A stretch of DNA of 64,000 nt from Colletes latitarsis (GCF_051014445.1 NW_027488367.1:29621501-29685500), one strand, 5' to 3'. Numbered from the stretch's first letter, positions 28,490 to 36,487 are shown. Notes: a model not told the origin generated them from the sequence alone. Translations and numbers: made by a program.

Positions 28490-28845
28490 CGGTCTATTAA
28501 ACCTGGCTGCGATTATTTTTTTAGAGGATAACGCCGGTAATGCCTGGGTTAGGTGTGGTATTTGCCGTCATCTAGCTCATACTTTCGCATTTTTCGCATA
28601 CTTGAATGGCCAGATCCTGGGCTTTTTCTGGTTTGTATCACGTAGTAATGTGGTACCACACCGAAACGGTCTATTAAACCTGGTTGCGATTATTATTTTA
28701 GAGGATAACGCCGGTAATGCCTGGGTTAGGTGTGGTATTTGCCGTCATCTAGCTCATACTTTCGCATTTTTCGCATACTTGAATGGCCAGATCCTGGGCT
28801 TTTTCTGGTTTGGATCACGTAGTAATGTGGTACCACACTGAAACA
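28490..28845. repeat. consecutive 177-bp monomers (CTTGAATGGCC class)
   Basis: Two successive monomers carry one extra base in CTTGAATGGCC compared with CTTGTTGGCC, giving 177 bp, a multiple of three. One reading frame therefore stays open across both, producing the 157-codon frame 28368-28841. The frame is a by-product of monomer length, not evidence of a gene. Confidence 0.7.
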
Positions 28846-29045
28846 GTCAATTAAACCTGGTTCCGATTAATATTTTAGGGCATAATGCCGGTTATGTCTG
28901 GGTTAGGTCTGGTATTTGCTATCATCTGACTCATACTTTCGCATTCTTCGCATACTTGTTGTCCAGATCCTGGATTTTGTCCGGTTTGGATCACGTAGTA
29001 ATATGGTACCACACTGAAACAGTCAATTAAACCTGGTTCCGATTA

Positions 29046-29049
29046 ATAT
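29046..29049. repeat. target-site duplication ATAT, left of E1
   Basis: ATAT precedes the 5' LTR and recurs at 34773-34776. The uninterrupted satellite reads GATTAATATTTTAG, so the four bases are duplicated, as expected for a Ty3/Gypsy integrase. Confidence 0.9.
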
Positions 29050-29359
29050 TGTTGCGACGGTATGAAGATTCCGCGCAATACCGCGAAATTGCATCGTCGC
29101 AATGGTGTGAAGAGGCTTCGCGATGAGGTGAAGCTGCCACACAAAAACGAGCGGATGCGAGATCCCGAGCCTTCCGGTTGCTGAGAAACCGGCAACGTTT
29201 TGAAGATTAGAATTACGACAGATCGCAAGGCGAACAGACGTATTGAAAAGCACTGTTGTTAATAAAGTTCCCAGTTTACATTAGTTTGTTACGTTGTGCT
29301 GTTTTAATTGTGTTGAGACAATATGAGGCGAGCGACGAGCAATACTCCCCGGCGCAACA
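29050..29359 (+). repeat. E1 5' LTR
   Basis: 310 bp, beginning TGTTGCG and ending CGCAACA, a 7-bp terminal inverted repeat. It contains the polyadenylation signal AATAAA at 29261-29266 and a CCGGTT/AACCGG inverted repeat at 29174-29192. No clear TATA box was seen. The likely gag start codon (29323) lies within its last 40 bases. Confidence 0.95.
29261..29266 (+). promoter_or_regulatory. polyadenylation signal AATAAA (E1 5' LTR copy)
   Basis: AATAAA occurs about 100 bp before the LTR end. The equivalent copy at 34674-34679 in the 3' LTR would direct 3' end formation of the element RNA. Confidence 0.55.
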
Positions 29360-30495
29360 GTGGGGCCAGAAGCGGGATGTCGACCCGATCTACCGCCGGG
29401 GAGAGAGTGGCCGTTCCTTCCTTGGAACTGTTGTTCGAGGGCCTGCAGAGGAGCCTCGCTGCGCAGTTCCAGGAGCAGCAGAGAACTTTCGAGTCCAGGT
29501 GGGAAGAGGATCGGAAGCGGACCGAAGAGAGGCAGGCCGCGAAGGAGGCTGCCGCTTCGGCGAAGGAGGCTGCTGTGGAAGGAAGGATAAGGGCCATGGA
29601 AGACCGTTATCAGGTGCTTGCGGAGAATTTTAAAAGTGTGATCGATAACCTGTCGGCCGCGGCGTTCCGTAGCGAGGATCGCGAGTCCAGCCTTGTTAAT
29701 AATTTTGTTAGGGATAATCCTGTTGTTGCTGGACTCGCGATGTCTTCCACTTCGCAGTCGGCTCCTCCGTTGGAAGCGACTGGTGGATTTCTGGGGTACG
29801 TCCTAAAACCACCAGCGTTTGATGGAAGAGCTTGTTGGGAGGAGTACCGGGTGCAATTCGAGGCGATTGCGAAGGCGAATGGATGAGATGCACCAAGGAA
29901 AGCGTTGGCCTTGGTCGCATGTCTGGAGGGGCCCGCTCGGAGTGTTTTGACTACTCTTTCCGAGGAGTCGCGTTGTGATTTTGGTGTCTTGGTTTCCGCT
30001 TTGGAGTTCCGTTTCGGAACCAAGAATTTCGCGAATCTAAATTACGTGAAATTCCAAAATTATACTCAACGGAAGGGGGAGTCGATTTCTGATTTGGCTT
30101 CGGAGATTGAGAGGTTGGCGCAGGCTTCCTTTGGTGATTGTCCAATGGAAGTCAGGGATAAGCTGGCCGCCTCTCAGTTCGTCTCCGCCCTGGCCAATGA
30201 GGAAATGAGGAGGACGCTGAGGCTAGGCGGTTTCAATACTCTCAGGGCGGCTGTGATCAGAGCCCTGGAGATTGAGGCCGTCGAGTCTGTGGCCCCTGGT
30301 CCTTGCCGTGTTAAGGACTGCATTCAGGGTGTCACTTGTTTTCCCAAGGGAAAGTTGGAGAAGAGGACTGCTGGGAAGCCGGTCTCGGAGTGCTGGAACT
30401 GCGGACAGGAGGGACATTTACAGCGGAACTGCCCGAAGAAGAGGAGGAGAGAAGAGGCCCCCTCGAAGAAGGGAAACTTGAAGAAGTCGGCGTAG
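29323..30495 (+). CDS. gag: E1 Gag (interrupted by one in-frame TGA)
   Basis: The structural protein that coats element RNA and forms the particle. From the ATG at 29323, inside the 5' LTR, the frame runs about 187 codons, meets TGA at 29884-29886, and continues in the same frame to TAG at 30493-30495. The N-terminal part is basic, then rich in Glu/Arg/Ala with coiled-coil character (about residues 40-95). The middle matches retrotransposon Gag capsid sequence, and the C-terminal end has one CCHC zinc knuckle (CWNCGQEGHLQRNC, codons at 30391-30432). A second possible start is the Met at 29377, just outside the LTR. The 3' end overlaps pol and holds the slippery site at 30471. The lone TGA could be a recent nonsense mutation or a programmed readthrough; its mid-capsid position favours mutation. 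Confidence 0.85.
29361..29378 (+). promoter_or_regulatory. E1 candidate primer-binding site
   Basis: TGGGGCCAGAAGCGGGAT begins one base after the 5' LTR. It starts with TGG, the complement of the CCA end of a tRNA. The matching tRNA was not identified. Confidence 0.6.
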
Positions 30496-30530
30496 GGGGG
30501 GAGACTCCGGCTTCGTTTTCTCCTACCCCC
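30471..30530 (+). promoter_or_regulatory. E1 -1 frameshift signal: GGGAAAC plus downstream stem
   Basis: GGGAAAC at 30471-30477 is split G GGA AAC in the gag frame, the canonical X XXY YYZ arrangement. Slipping back one base gives GGG AAA, which is exactly the pol frame. Downstream, GGGGGGGAGA (30495-30504) can pair with TCTCC (30519-30523) and, after a TA bulge, CCCCC (30526-30530), about ten base pairs. The 17-nt spacer is longer than the usual 5-9 nt. The gag stop lies 16 bases after the heptamer, at the foot of the stem. Confidence 0.8.
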
Positions 30531-33500
30531 GTCGTAAGGAAGACAAACTTGTCAGAAGATTCGACTAGCGTCGAGGGAACCGTCGAGGGAAGGAGGTGTC
30601 GGTTCGTCATCGACACGGGCTCAAGTGTGAACTTAATGAAATTTCACAAGAATGACAAGTCTTGCGCGGCGGGAGTACAAGAAAACATTAACATTTACTC
30701 TGTTTCCGGTGAAAAGTTACAAATTCTAGGAAAACAATGTTTCTCTGTTACCATTGGTAGCCTCCGAACCGAGGAAGATTTTCTTTTGATTGGAATGGTT
30801 GAAGAATGCATTTTAGGAACGAACTTTCTCCGAAAGCATTCTTGCCAGCTGGATTTCATCCTAGGAAAACTCCGGATTAAAGGACATCAAGATATGGATT
30901 TGAAGAGGAATCATCCTGAAGACCGGGTCTTGAGGCTTGCGGAAATGAAGAACGAAGCTTCTACTCCGGAATTTCTTCAAGATCTGTATGGACGTTGTTC
31001 TGTCGACCTTTCCGAACAGCAGAAGACTGAATTCCGAAAGTTATTAAACGAATTTCAAGACGTTTTCGCAAGGGATCCCGATCAAGTAGGAAGATGCGAT
31101 GTCGTTCAACACAGAATTGACACTGGGGATCATCGTCCGATTAAACAACCACCGCGGCGTTTGCCTATACATCGTCGTGGTGAAGTTGAAGAGCTGCTTG
31201 CGAAAATGGAAAGGCAGGGAGTAATTGAGAAATCAGGAAGTCCGTGGTCTTCTCCAATTGTACTGGTGAAGAAGAAGGATGGAAGCACCCGATTCTGTGT
31301 AGACTATCGTCGTCTTAACGAAGTCTCGAAGAAGGACTCCTATCCACTTCCCAGGATTGAGGACACGCTGGATGCCCTGGCTGGTGCAACCTGGTTCTCG
31401 ACGATAGATTTGCAAAGTGGTTACTGGCAAATTGCTGTACACGAAGAGGATAAGGAGAAAACCGCCTTTTGTGTTGGTGCTGGTCTTTGGCAATTCAAGG
31501 TGATGCCGTTTGGACTCTGCAATGCCCCTGCTACTTTCGAACGTCTTATGGATACAGTATTGACGGATTTAAACTGGAAAATCTGTCTGGTATACCTGGA
31601 CGATGTTATAATTTTCGGAAGAAGTTTCGAGGAGGAAATTGGAAATTTGAGGAAAGTTTTCACCCGCCTGCGCAAGGCGAAATTGGTCATGAGCCCGAAG
31701 AAATGCAATTTCTTTTGCCGGGAAGTTAAATACCTCGGTCACATGGTTTCCGAGCAAGGCGTTAAGACGGACCCCGAGAAGATAGCCGCGGTACGAGAAT
31801 GGCCTGTACCCAAAAATCAGACGGAACTGCGAAGTTTCTTAGGACTTTGCACTTATTACAGGAAATTTGTCCGAAACTTTTCAGCGATTGCAAAGCCCTT
31901 GTATCGTTTGACGGAGAGTAAGGTTTCGTTCCAATGGACAGAGGAATGCCAGAAGGTATTCGAAGACTTGAAGACACATCTTGCGAAGTCCCCTATCTTG
32001 GCTTACCCCTTGCCTGATGCGGATTTCATCTTGGACACCGACGCATCGAGCAATGGAATTGGTGCAGTCCTTTCCCAGATTCAAGGTGGGCAAGAAAAGG
32101 TGATTGCGTATTTCTCGAAGGTGCTGGGAAAGGCGGAAAGAAATTATTGTGTGACAAGAAGGGAACTATTAGCCATCGTAAAATCCATTGAGCATTTCCA
32201 CCATTACCTCTATGGCCGCAAGTTCTTGGTGAGGACGGATCATGCTTCCTTAAGATGGCTCCTCTCTTTCAAGAATCCCGAAGGACAAACTGCAAGATGG
32301 ATAGAGCGTCTTCAACAGTACGAGTTCGAGATCAAACATCGTGAAGGAAAGAACCACGGGAATGCAGACAGCCTTTCCCGGAGACCATGCGAAGCTTTGC
32401 AATGCAAACGCTGCTTACGTCTGGAGCAAGATCGCGAAGAAGAGCATCTTGTTCTCAGGACCACCTGCGTATCTGCGAAGACGGAAGATTGGATTAAGGC
32501 CCAGGAAGAGGATGAGGATCTGCGATTTATTCGACAAGCGAAGATTGAAGAGAATAAGCCTACTTGGCAGGATGTTTCAGCACTTTCTCCTGAAGCGAAG
32601 TACTTCTGGAAAACGTGGGATTCCTTGGAAGTACAACGTGGATTATTGTTCCGAAGGTGGGAATCTGCTGATGGAAATGAGTTCAATCGGTTATTGGTTG
32701 TACCGAAAAGCAAAATTGCCGAAGCCCTTCAGGAATGCCATGATGCGCCTTCTGGAGGACACTTTGGGGTGAGGAAGACATTGGCGAAAATTCGACAGCG
32801 CTTCTTTTGGCCGAACCACCGTCGGGACGTGGAAGATTGGTGTCGCCGGTGCCATAGCTGTTCTGCGAGGAAAGGACCTGCGGAGAAGGGAAGAGGAACC
32901 ATGAAGGTTTATAACGTAGGGGCACCTTTTGAGAGGGTAGCGCTCGACGTTGTTGGTCCCCTGCCGAGGTCTTTCGCTGGGAACAGATTCGCGCTGGTTG
33001 TGATGGATTATTTTTCGAAGTGGCCAGAGGTTATTCCACTTCTCAACCAGCGGGCGACAACGATTTCCACGGCGTTGCTGAAGGAAGTGATAAGCCGACA
33101 TGGAGTTCCGCTAGAGCTGCATTCTGATCAGGGTCGGAGTTTCGAATCAAGCATCTTCAGAGAACTGATGAAGATGCTTGGAATTAAGAAGACAAGGACA
33201 ACTCCATTACACCCTCAGTCGGACGGGCTCGTTGAGCGGATGATTAGAACCTTGTTGCGATATTTGTCTCAGTTTGTTGCAGAACATCAAAAGGACTGGG
33301 ACGAATGGATTCCAACGTTCTTGCTTGCTTATCGTTCCTCGCAACATGAAGTGACACAGAATACTCCGTCAATGGTCCTCACGGGACGGGAGCTGCGCCT
33401 TCCTCTGGATCTTCTAAGGGGAGCTGTTCCTGCTGAGAGAAAGGATGAAGATGATTTCATTGAGGAAACCAAGAAAAGGATTGAAGAAGTTCACAAATTC

Positions 33501-33797
33501 GTTCGACAGCGGATGCGAATTTGTTCGGAGAGGACGAAATCGTGGTATGATTCGTTCTCGAGATCAATTTCCTTTGCTCCAGGAGAGAAGGTGTGGTTAT
33601 ACAATCCTCGAAGGACGAAAGGAAGATGCCCGAAGCTCCAATACGACTGGGAAGGGCCCTACGAGGTGAAAAATCGGCTGAATGAGTTGATCTACCGGAT
33701 AGTCCGTTCCCCGAAGTCCAAACCAAGGGTGGTGCATGTGAATCGACTGGCCCGGTACGATTCACGAGAGGCCCCCTGCGAAGAAACTGCGAGGTGA
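30471..33797 (+). CDS. pol: E1 Pol polyprotein (protease, reverse transcriptase, RNase H, integrase)
   Basis: Made as a Gag-Pol fusion by -1 frameshifting; about 1108 codons from the slip site to TGA at 33795-33797 (the first in-frame ATG is 30336, inside gag). It processes the particle proteins, copies the RNA and integrates the DNA. The aspartic protease motif DTGSS is at 30612. The RT palm YLDD is at 31593-31604. RNase H is marked by DTDAS at 32034. The integrase zinc finger has His codons at 32739 and 32760 and CxxC at 32850-32861. The integrase catalytic triad is Asp at 32946, Asp at 33126 and Glu at 33234, spaced D-X59-D-X35-E. All key residues are present and the frame is uninterrupted, so the pol products look functional. 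There is no chromodomain after the integrase. Confidence 0.93.
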   Translation, partial: GKLEEVGVGGETPASFSPTPVVRKTNLSEDSTSVEGTVEGRRCRFVIDTGSSVNLMKFHKNDKSCAAGVQENINIYSVSGEKLQILGKQCFSVTIGSLRTEEDFLLIGMVEECILGTNFLRKHSCQLDFILGKLRIKGHQDMDLKRNHPEDRVLRLAEMKNEASTPEFLQDLYGRCSVDLSEQQKTEFRKLLNEFQDVFARDPDQVGRCDVVQHRIDTGDHRPIKQPPRRLPIHRRGEVEELLAKMERQGVIEKSGSPWSSPIVLVKKKDGSTRFCVDYRRLNEVSKKDSYPLPRIEDTLDALAGATWFSTIDLQSGYWQIAVHEEDKEKTAFCVGAGLWQFKVMPFGLCNAPATFERLMDTVLTDLNWKICLVYLDDVIIFGRSFEEEIGNLRKVFTRLRKAKLVMSPKKCNFFCREVKYLGHMVSEQGVKTDPEKIAAVREWPVPKNQTELRSFLGLCTYYRKFVRNFSAIAKPLYRLTESKVSFQWTEECQKVFEDLKTHLAKSPILAYPLPDADFILDTDASSNGIGAVLSQIQGGQEKVIAYFSKVLGKAERNYCVTRRELLAIVKSIEHFHHYLYGRKFLVRTDHASLRWLLSFKNPEGQTARWIERLQQYEFEIKHREGKNHGNADSLSRRPCEALQCKRCLRLEQDREEEHLVLRTTCVSAKTEDWIKAQEEDEDLRFIRQAKIEENKPTWQDVSALSPEAKYFWKTWDSLEVQRGLLFRRWESADGNEFNRLLVVPKSKIAEALQECHDAPSGGHFGVRKTLAKIRQRFFWPNHRRDVEDWCRRCHSCSARKGPAEKGRGTMKVYNVGAPFERVALDVVGPLPRSFAGNRFALVVMDYFSKWPEVIPLLNQRATTISTALLKEVISRHGVPLELHSDQGRSFESSIFRELMKMLGIKKTRTTPLHPQSDGLVERMIRTLLRYLSQFVAEHQKDWDEWIPTFLLAYRSSQHEVTQNTPSMVLTGRELRLPLDLLRGAVPAERKDEDDFIEETKKRIEEVHKFVRQRMRICSERTKSWYDSFSRSISFAPGEKVWLYNPRRTKGRCPKLQYDWEGPYEVKNRLNELIYRIVRSPKSKPRVVHVNRLARYDSREAPCEETAR

Positions 33798-34444
33798 GGA
33801 TTGAGAAAGATGGCCGACATCTTCGCCCAAGAAGAGGACGTTTCATCGCAGAAGGCGAGGATCGGGTTTTCTTACCGGCCGCGGAGGACTTTCCATTTCC
33901 GCAGGTCAGAACGGCCGGGGAAGTGCGATTCTCCCCGGGGAGGGTCGCCCCCCAGTCATGCTCGACACTAATAGCGGAATGGGGCACAGACGGTCGGACG
34001 GCGGAATTGTGGTATGTTCCACAACCGATCTTCGAGGAAATTCTCCTTGGAGATTGGGGAACATCCCATGGGAAGTTCTCTCGTGAGGCTGGGGGGGAAT
34101 CCGCATCCGGGAAGACATCAAGAAAGAAGTACGCAAGTCGTAAGAGTCAAGAGGAGGGCGAGGATCGGTCGGGATTTAAGTTCCATCCAGAGGAATCGCA
34201 CAAAGGACTTACACCGGCGCCTTGCTCAAGGTTTTTGAGTGGTTTTCCTTGGGACGAAGGACGAATGTCAAGGCGCTGACTGTCTGATAAAGGCCACTCA
34301 GGTAAATGTTCGACCTATTAGTTTATCTACTTTACAGACAGAGGTGTACAGGTTCGACGCAGCTTCGTGACAACCCGGAGGTTAGGAGACTACGGGTGAA
34401 GTTGGCTGTTCGAACGGAATTTGCAGCGGTCGGGACGACCGCTC
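33798..34444 (+). other. E1 3' region without recognised gene
   Basis: About 650 bp between the pol stop and the polypurine tract. A frame starting with GTG at 33794 and ending at 34279 overlaps the end of pol, but it has no ATG start and no motif I recognise. It is most likely 3' untranslated sequence. No envelope-like segment was seen. Confidence 0.6.
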
Positions 34445-34462
34445 TGAAGGAAGAGGAAGCAG
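34445..34462 (+). promoter_or_regulatory. E1 polypurine tract
   Basis: A purine run close to GAAGGAAGAGGAAGCAG lies immediately before the 3' LTR. It is where plus-strand DNA synthesis would be primed. One C interrupts it near the end. Confidence 0.75.
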
Positions 34463-34772
34463 TGTTGCGACGGTATGAAGATTCCGCGCAATACCGCGAA
34501 ATTGCATCGTCGCAATGGTGTGAAGAGGCTTCGCGATGAGGTGAAGCTGCCACACAAAAACGAGCGGATGCGAGATCCCGAGCCTTCCGGTTGCTGAGAA
34601 ACCGGCAACGTTTTGAAGATTAGAATTACGACAGATCGCAAGGCGAACAGACGTATTGAAAAGCACTGTTGTTAATAAAGTTCCCAGTTTACATTAGTTT
34701 GTTACGTTGTGCTGTTTTAATTGTGTTGAGACAATATGAGGCGAGCGACGAGCAATACTCCCCGGCGCAACA
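34463..34772 (+). repeat. E1 3' LTR
   Basis: 310 bp, with no difference from the 5' LTR seen by eye. Polyadenylation signal AATAAA is at 34674-34679. It ends CGCAACA followed by the second ATAT. Confidence 0.95.
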
Positions 34773-35065
34773 ATATTTTAGAGGATAACGCCGGTTTGGT
34801 TTGTGTTAGGTCTGGTATTTGCAATCATCTGACTCAGACTTTCGCATTCTTCGCATACTTGTTGGCCAGATCCTGGGTTTTTTCCGGTTTGGATCACGTA
34901 GTAATGTGGTACCACACTGAAACAGTCAATTAAACCTGGTTCCGATTGATATTATAGAGGATAACGGCGGTTAGGTTTGTGTTAGGTCTGGTATTTGGAA
35001 TCAGTTGCCTCATACTTTCGCATTTTTCGCATACTTGAATGGCCAGATCCTGGGTTTTTGTCTGG
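34773..35065. repeat. satellite fragment between E1 and E2
   Basis: 293 bp (about 1.7 monomers) of satellite separate the two LTR elements. The first four bases are the second copy of the E1 duplication, and the last four (CTGG, 35062-35065) are the first copy of the E2 duplication. Its variants match the monomers near 54480-54670. Confidence 0.97.
35062..35065. repeat. target-site duplication CTGG, left of E2
   Basis: CTGG precedes the 5' LTR and recurs at 46220-46223. Uninterrupted relatives of this monomer (for example 54661-54680) read TTTTTGTCTGGATAGGATCA with a single CTGG. Confidence 0.92.
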
Positions 35066-35180
35066 TGTTACGTATGTCGAACGTTTCGTTCCTCAAATTT
35101 TTCTTGTCACTTGCGTGCATTATGAAATCGCCCTGCTACTTATCTAACCTTTGAAATGGGGGTCACTTCCGTCGCGATGC

Positions 35181-35248
35181 AGCAGCCCGTTAATTAATAC
35201 AATTCGGAGAATAGAGCAGCCCGTTAATTAATACAATTCGGAGAATAG
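35181..35248 (+). repeat. 34-bp tandem duplication upstream of the E2 TATA box
   Basis: Two adjacent identical 34-bp units start AGCAGCCCGTTAATTAATAC and end in GGAGAATAG. They lie 55-120 bp upstream of the TATA box, where enhancer duplications sit in retroviral LTRs, and contain the AT palindrome TTAATTAA. The same pair is present in the 3' LTR (45076-45143). Confidence 0.85.
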
Positions 35249-35302
35249 TGCACACGGTGATTTCTAACGTACTTTTGAATCCGCCCCACACAGATTTTTT
35301 GG

Positions 35303-35340
35303 TATATAAACCCTGTGATTTCATTACTCGGGGGATCATA
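35303..35340 (+). promoter_or_regulatory. E2 LTR core promoter (TATA box and initiator candidates)
   Basis: TATATAA is at 35303-35309. Initiator-like TCATTA (35321) and TCATAA (35336) follow; the second is at the usual distance of about 30 bp. A start near 35338 would place the hairpin array about 480-900 nt into the RNA. The same box occurs at 45198-45204. Confidence 0.6.
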
Positions 35341-35814
35341 ATCGTACCGTCACGTTAGAGTCAACGTCACGTCTCTTGTCACGCGTATACGATTTGATAG
35401 TCAGTTGTATCTTGCGAGATCGGGCTACCGTACCCTTTAGTATCAAACCATATAGAATCCGTGAACCGGCATAAATTCTATTGCGGCCTTTATTTCCAAC
35501 TGACATACCCCCGCATCGCCAGTGCGTCAACACCGTGCAAGGTCATTTTAGGTAAATATAATCATTCTTTGATCGCGACATAAGATACACGAAACAATTG
35601 TATTTTATTTGTTGATTTAAGAATATATCTACTTTTATTATCAAATCAGAGTTACCCAACTTCTTTAACCCACAATTATATAAAGCGATTATTATTAGTT
35701 AAACGTTCCCATAATAATATAACCTTACCGCTCGGGTTATATTATATTTAATAATTCACAGTTACGAGTTCAATTAACACATCCCCAAATCCAAATACAA
35801 CCTCTTACAACCTA

Positions 35815-36238
35815 GTGGCTCCTCGATTACGCATCGAGTTCGTCCACGCAATCTATTACCATCCTAGCGGCTCCCTGATTTCGCATCAGGTTCGTCCGCA
35901 TCCTACAGCTCCCTGATTTCGCATCAGGTTCGTCTGTGATTTATCCAACCTCCCAGCAGCTCCTCGATTTCGCATTGAGTTCGTCTGCGTTTCTTCCAAC
36001 CTCCTAGCAGCTCCCCGATTTCGCATTGGGTTCGTCTGCGTCGTTATCAACAATCCTAGTGACTCCCCGATTTCGCATCGGGTTCGTTCACGACGTTTCA
36101 CCCTCCTACGGCTCCCTGGTTTCGCACCAGGTTCGTCCGTACGTGACTCCATCCCAGAGGCTCCCTGATTTCGCATCAGGTTCGTCCTCGCTATCAACTA
36201 TCCTAGCGGCTCCCCGATTTCGCATCGGGTTCGTCCGT
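35815..36238 (+). repeat. nine-unit covarying hairpin array in E2 5' LTR
   Basis: Nine units of exactly 33 nt start at 35815, 35867, 35905, 35956, 36007, 36059, 36108, 36157 and 36206. Each reads as a 4-nt outer arm, CTC, a 6-nt arm, loop TTCGC (TACGC in the first), the complementary 6-nt arm, TTCGT, and the complementary 4-nt arm. Outer arms vary but always pair: GTGG/CCAC, GCGG/CCGC, ACAG/CTGT, GCAG/CTGC (twice), GTGA/TCAC, ACGG/CCGT, GAGG/CCTC, GCGG/CCGT. Inner arms also covary: CTCGAT, CCTGAT, CCCGAT or CCTGGT with their partners. Units 4, 5 and 9 use G-U pairs that work only in sense RNA. Loop and internal-loop bases are essentially fixed, as expected for a protein-binding RNA motif. The binding partner is unknown. 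Confidence 0.9.
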
Positions 36239-36329
36239 GTACCTAACTAACAAATTGATACCATATTCCATACTCTCTCTCGCACTCGCAGGCCACGCGC
36301 GCTGCACGGCCCTGGCTCGTAACAGAAAC

Positions 36330-36346
36330 TGGTGACAGCGGTGGGA
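36330..36346 (+). promoter_or_regulatory. E2 primer-binding site
   Basis: TGGTGACAGCGGTGGGA starts five bases after the 5' LTR. It begins with TGG and would pair with a tRNA 3' end reading TCCCACCGCTGTCACCA. A leucine tRNA is my best guess, unchecked. Confidence 0.7.
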
Positions 36347-36425
36347 TCTAACTATTTTAGAATCGCTACGTAATTTTGGGGTTTCTTGAAAAGTTGAAAT
36401 TTCTCTTCTTGAATTTAGACGATAT

Positions 36426-36487
36426 ACTAGTTTTCGCTAGTTAATACACATTGTTAATTGGATTTAAATATACTAGTTTTCTCTAGT
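36426..36487 (+). other. paired ACTAG/CTAGT hairpins in E2 gag leader
   Basis: ACTAGTTTTCGCTAGT at 36426-36441 and ACTAGTTTTCTCTAGT at 36472-36487 are two copies of a 5-bp stem with a 6-nt loop, 46 bp apart, just upstream of the gag ATG (36511). Their position in the packaging/leader region is suggestive. No function is shown. Confidence 0.5.

Larger units (their letters stand above)
5870..29049. repeat. 176-bp satellite array, central segment
   Basis: About 132 tandem monomers in the same orientation as the left segment. Every stretch inspected is satellite; no gene, RNA gene or other insertion was recognised. Monomer classes are distinguished by shared variants: GAATTC in TTTTTCGAATTCCTG, the CCCGCTCGCGATTAAT block, the TGACTCAGAGTTTC type, and towards the right end a 177-bp class with CTTGAATGGCC. 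Different stretches carry different higher-order repeats, listed separately. Confidence 0.97.
26390..29049. repeat. satellite stretch related to the array right of the LTR elements
   Basis: This stretch shares private variants with 46.2-52 kb: GTGTACCACACCGAAATGTT at 26538 and 47297, GATCACCCAGTAATATGG at 26699 and 47459, and the 177-bp CTTGAATGGCC class. After subtracting the two LTR insertions and their duplications, the GTGTACC pair is about 3.87 kb apart, again 22 monomers. The two LTR elements therefore landed inside an older higher-order repeat. Confidence 0.65.
29050..34772 (+). mobile_element. E1: Ty3/Gypsy LTR retrotransposon, 5723 bp
   Basis: A complete element with two 310-bp LTRs, TG...CA ends, a 4-bp duplication, a primer-binding-like site, gag, a -1 frameshift into pol, and a purine tract before the 3' LTR. 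Pol order is protease, reverse transcriptase, RNase H, integrase, which places it in Ty3/Gypsy (Metaviridae). No env or chromodomain was seen. The two LTRs show no difference by eye, so it is a young insertion. One in-frame TGA in gag is the only obvious lesion. Confidence 0.96.
35066..36324 (+). repeat. E2 5' LTR
   Basis: 1259 bp, long for a Gypsy-type LTR. In order it holds a 34-bp tandem duplication (35181-35248), a TATA box (35303), an AT-rich stretch (35550-35770) and nine hairpin units (35815-36238). Frames inside it, including the 103-codon minus-strand frame 35886-36197, are by-products of the repeated hairpins. Confidence 0.95.

Noticed and set aside
28368..28841. 157-codon ORF as a real gene
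   Set aside because: It consists only of satellite monomers of the 177-bp class.
29023..29253. Minus-strand ORFs in the E1 LTRs (and 34382-34666)
   Set aside because: Duplicated because the LTR is duplicated; they run into satellite or internal sequence and have no motif.
33457..33987. 176-codon minus-strand ORF opposite E1 pol
   Set aside because: Shadow of the pol coding frame; no independent support.
33794..34279. 161-codon ORF after E1 pol as an env or accessory gene
   Set aside because: Starts with GTG, overlaps the pol stop and shows no signal peptide, membrane segment or known motif.
35886..36197. 103-codon minus-strand ORF with TNLMRN-type repeats, and its copy at 45781-46092
   Set aside because: It is the antisense reading of the hairpin array; the periodic peptide follows from the 33-nt units and nothing else supports it.
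35815..36238. CRISPR-like array (33-nt repeats with mostly 16-19-nt spacers)
   Set aside because: It lies in both LTRs of an insect retroelement, the repeats vary with compensatory changes instead of being identical, and one spacer is only 5 nt. A structured RNA array explains it better.
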